Assembly (NCBI GenBank): GCA_936936565.1
Contig: CAKZIX010000117.1
Location: 1 to 6,958, forward strand
Origin: an uncultured Nocardiaceae bacterium
GTDB lineage: Bacteria > Actinomycetota > Actinomycetes > Mycobacteriales > Mycobacteriaceae
Length of the DNA stretch: 6,958 nt
Direction of reading: 5' to 3'
Part shown: positions 6,384 through 6,958 of the stretch, piece by piece
How positions within the stretch are numbered: the stretch's first letter is position 1
How the letters are laid out: each line of letters starts with the position of its first letter
Translations under genes and position numbers: made by a program
The notes under the pieces: generated by a model
Told to the model about the DNA's origin: nothing
Databases searched by the model: none
The model's input: only the letters and a program-made list of their open reading frames with translations

Positions 6384-6614
6384 CTACTTCGGGGCCGGCG
6401 GTGGCGGGGGTGGCGGCGTCGACGGGGTGGCGGTGCAGAAGTGGCAGCCGTCGCCCGGCAGGTCCGCGGGCGGCTTCGGCTTGGGCGCAGGCTGATGACA
6501 ATTCACCTTGCAGGGCGGTGCGGCCGAGGCGACCTCGGTTGCCGCGACGCCGGCGAACCCGAGGGCGGCGGTCATGGCGGCGACGGCGATGACGGGGCGA
6601 AGTCGGTGCTTCAT
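6384..6614 (-). CDS. Small secreted Cys/Pro-rich protein, unrecognised
   Basis: This 76-residue protein starts with a classic Sec signal peptide: MKHRLR, a hydrophobic stretch from about 8 to 23, and a likely cut after A29-S30-A31. The predicted mature part is only about 45 residues. It holds four cysteines, C35 and C39 (CKVNCH) and C57 and C60 (CHFC), a KPKPP stretch, and a tail of seven prolines at 67-73 before APK. The cysteines could form two disulfides or, with the two flanking histidines, hold a metal; nothing here decides between them. GAGGAG (bases 6619-6624 on this strand) lies 4 bases before the ATG, which supports translation. It is the only minus-strand gene in the window and is convergent with the crotonase gene. 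I do not recognise the family and assign no function; an exported location is likely. Confidence 0.8.
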   Translation of the reverse strand: MKHRLRPVIAVAAMTAALGFAGVAATEVASAAPPCKVNCHQPAPKPKPPADLPGDGCHFCTATPSTPPPPPPPAPK

Positions 6615-6618
6615 GGAA

Positions 6619-6624
6619 CTCCTC
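6619..6624 (-). promoter_or_regulatory. Shine-Dalgarno of the secreted protein gene
   Basis: Read on the minus strand this is GAGGAG, followed by four bases and the ATG at 6614-6612. It fixes the start and argues that the short ORF is real rather than a GC shadow. Confidence 0.7.
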
Positions 6625-6701
6625 GATCGTTGCTGGGAATTTCATGGTCTGCGGATGTGGCGCACCGTTGAAGAGACCCTGCGTGGATGCCGGCGCCCCG
6701 G

Positions 6702-6723
6702 AGGGTGTCTCGTTGGGCACCCT
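6702..6723 (+). promoter_or_regulatory. Leader hairpin before the methyltransferase gene
   Basis: AGGGTG (6702-6707) pairs exactly with CACCCT (6718-6723). As RNA the stem can grow to 9 pairs, including two G-U pairs, closing on a CGTT loop at 6711-6714. It abuts the GAGGAGGTGA element directly. ACCCT at 6676-6680 could pair with the left arm instead, so two exclusive folds are possible. A regulatory role is inference. Confidence 0.35.
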
Positions 6724-6733
6724 GAGGAGGTGA
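6724..6733 (+). promoter_or_regulatory. Near-perfect Shine-Dalgarno GAGGAGGTGA
   Basis: GGAGGTGA is fully complementary to the conserved 3' end of 16S rRNA. It lies 41-50 bases before the methyltransferase ATG, too far to serve it directly, but 5 bases before an ATG at 6739 that opens a 12-codon frame. Confidence 0.5.
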
Positions 6734-6738
6734 CCTGC

Positions 6739-6777
6739 ATGCGGCGTTGCGCCGAACATGTAGTGTGCCCCACATGA
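6739..6777 (+). CDS. Candidate 12-codon leader peptide (uORF)
   Basis: An ATG with a near-perfect Shine-Dalgarno opens a 12-codon frame reading MRRCAEHVVCPT. Its TGA overlaps the methyltransferase start as ATGA (6774-6777). Such an overlap commonly lets ribosomes that finish the first frame restart on the next, so the peptide may serve to bring ribosomes to the methyltransferase gene, which has no Shine-Dalgarno of its own. Two of the twelve codons are cysteine; cysteine-containing uORFs with regulatory roles are known in mycobacteria, but those have cysteine runs, which this one lacks. No clear promoter is visible upstream of it, and a rival reading (leaderless methyltransferase mRNA) would place the promoter inside this frame. 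Confidence 0.35.
   Translation: MRRCAEHVVCPT
6761..6766 (+). promoter_or_regulatory. Possible -10 element TAGTGT
   Basis: TAGTGT fits the mycobacterial TANNNT -10 pattern and ends 7 bases before the A of the methyltransferase ATG, which is where transcription would begin for a leaderless mRNA. No -35 match is seen about 17 bases upstream. This competes with the leader-peptide reading. Confidence 0.4.
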
Positions 6778-6958
6778 CCGCAAGCCCTCAGGAGCCGCGT
6801 CACCTCGCTGTTGTGCCGGATCCGGACCCCGCGCCGAACCCGCACGCCACCGAGGAGCAGGTGCAGGCCGCGTTGCAGGACACCAAGCTCGCCCAGGTGC
6901 TCTACCACGACTGGGAAGCGGAGACCTACGACGAGAAGTGGCACATCAGCTACGACGA
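6774..6958 (+). CDS. SAM-dependent methyltransferase (Rv3038c-like), N-terminal part
   Basis: Only the first 61 codons lie in the window, and the frame is open to the right edge. The residues include EPRHLAVVPDPDP at 7-19, then ALQDTKLAQVLYHDWEAETY at 33-52 and DEKWHISYD at 53-61. This matches the N terminus of the mycobacterial Rv3038c protein as I recall it, including the YHDWEAExYDxKWxISYD stretch before the methyltransferase fold. The glycine-rich SAM motif lies beyond the window, so activity cannot be judged here; full-length relatives are about 330 residues. The ATG at 6774 is favoured by homology and has either a leaderless start or coupling to a 12-codon upstream frame. The substrate is unknown to me. 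Confidence 0.85.
   Translation, partial: MTASPQEPRHLAVVPDPDPAPNPHATEEQVQAALQDTKLAQVLYHDWEAETYDEKWHISYD

Noticed and set aside
6301..6783. 160-codon minus-strand frame overlapping the secreted protein gene
   Set aside because: The internal ATG at 6645 gives a plausible-looking first few residues (MKFPATIEEF), but the frame soon turns Arg-rich and there is no ribosome binding site, whereas the competing frame has a signal peptide and SD.
1..6958. CRISPR arrays, tRNA or rRNA genes, insertion sequences, prophage genes
   Set aside because: No regularly spaced repeats, tRNA cloverleaf-like segments, transposase motifs or phage genes were seen on either strand by reading.

Overview
This is a GC-rich actinobacterial chromosome segment, and the gene content points to a mycobacterium, probably of the Mycobacterium/Mycolicibacterium group. 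The order ctaD, serB2, ABC ATPase, split-box Nudix hydrolase, EchA17-like crotonase, SAM methyltransferase matches what I recall of the M. tuberculosis Rv3043c to Rv3038c block. No insertion sequence, tRNA, rRNA or CRISPR array is visible, so the window reads as core chromosome with a few accessory genes set into it.

Layout. Bases 1-974 are the C-terminal 323 codons of cytochrome aa3 oxidase subunit I (ctaD), closed by a perfect 15-bp hairpin with a GAAA loop. serB2 (1093-2343) encodes phosphoserine phosphatase with two ACT domains and overlaps the start of a PTH2-type peptidyl-tRNA hydrolase that has an extra N-terminal domain (2336-3064). A YczE/YitT-like membrane protein (3133-3768) and a 46-residue single-span protein with a very good ribosome binding site (3812-3952) follow. 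An ABC ATPase without membrane domain (3981-4814), a Nudix hydrolase (4824-5603) and a crotonase (5600-6346) then form a tight same-strand run with a 9-nt gap and a 4-nt overlap. A 76-residue secreted Cys/Pro-rich protein lies convergently on the minus strand (6384-6614). A divergent 159-bp spacer separates it from the start of the methyltransferase gene, which begins at 6774 and runs off the window.

How the genes may work together. CtaD is the catalytic core of the terminal oxidase, and SerB2 completes serine synthesis; they share only adjacency. The Nudix protein resembles the NUDT19-type branch, which acts on CoA or acyl-CoA. Its translational coupling to a crotonase suggests a shared acyl-CoA theme, but this is inference. 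The crotonase has lost one of the two classical catalytic glutamates, so a plain enoyl-CoA hydratase label is not safe.

The parts least explained by standard annotation are: the leader before the methyltransferase (hairpin, near-perfect Shine-Dalgarno, 12-codon mini-ORF ending in an ATGA overlap); the tiny secreted protein with four cysteines; the likely degenerate PTH2 repeat; and the 46-residue membrane protein. The only stretches without a gene are short: 975-1092, 3065-3132, 3769-3811, 3953-3980, 6347-6383 and 6615-6773. None exceeds 300 bases.
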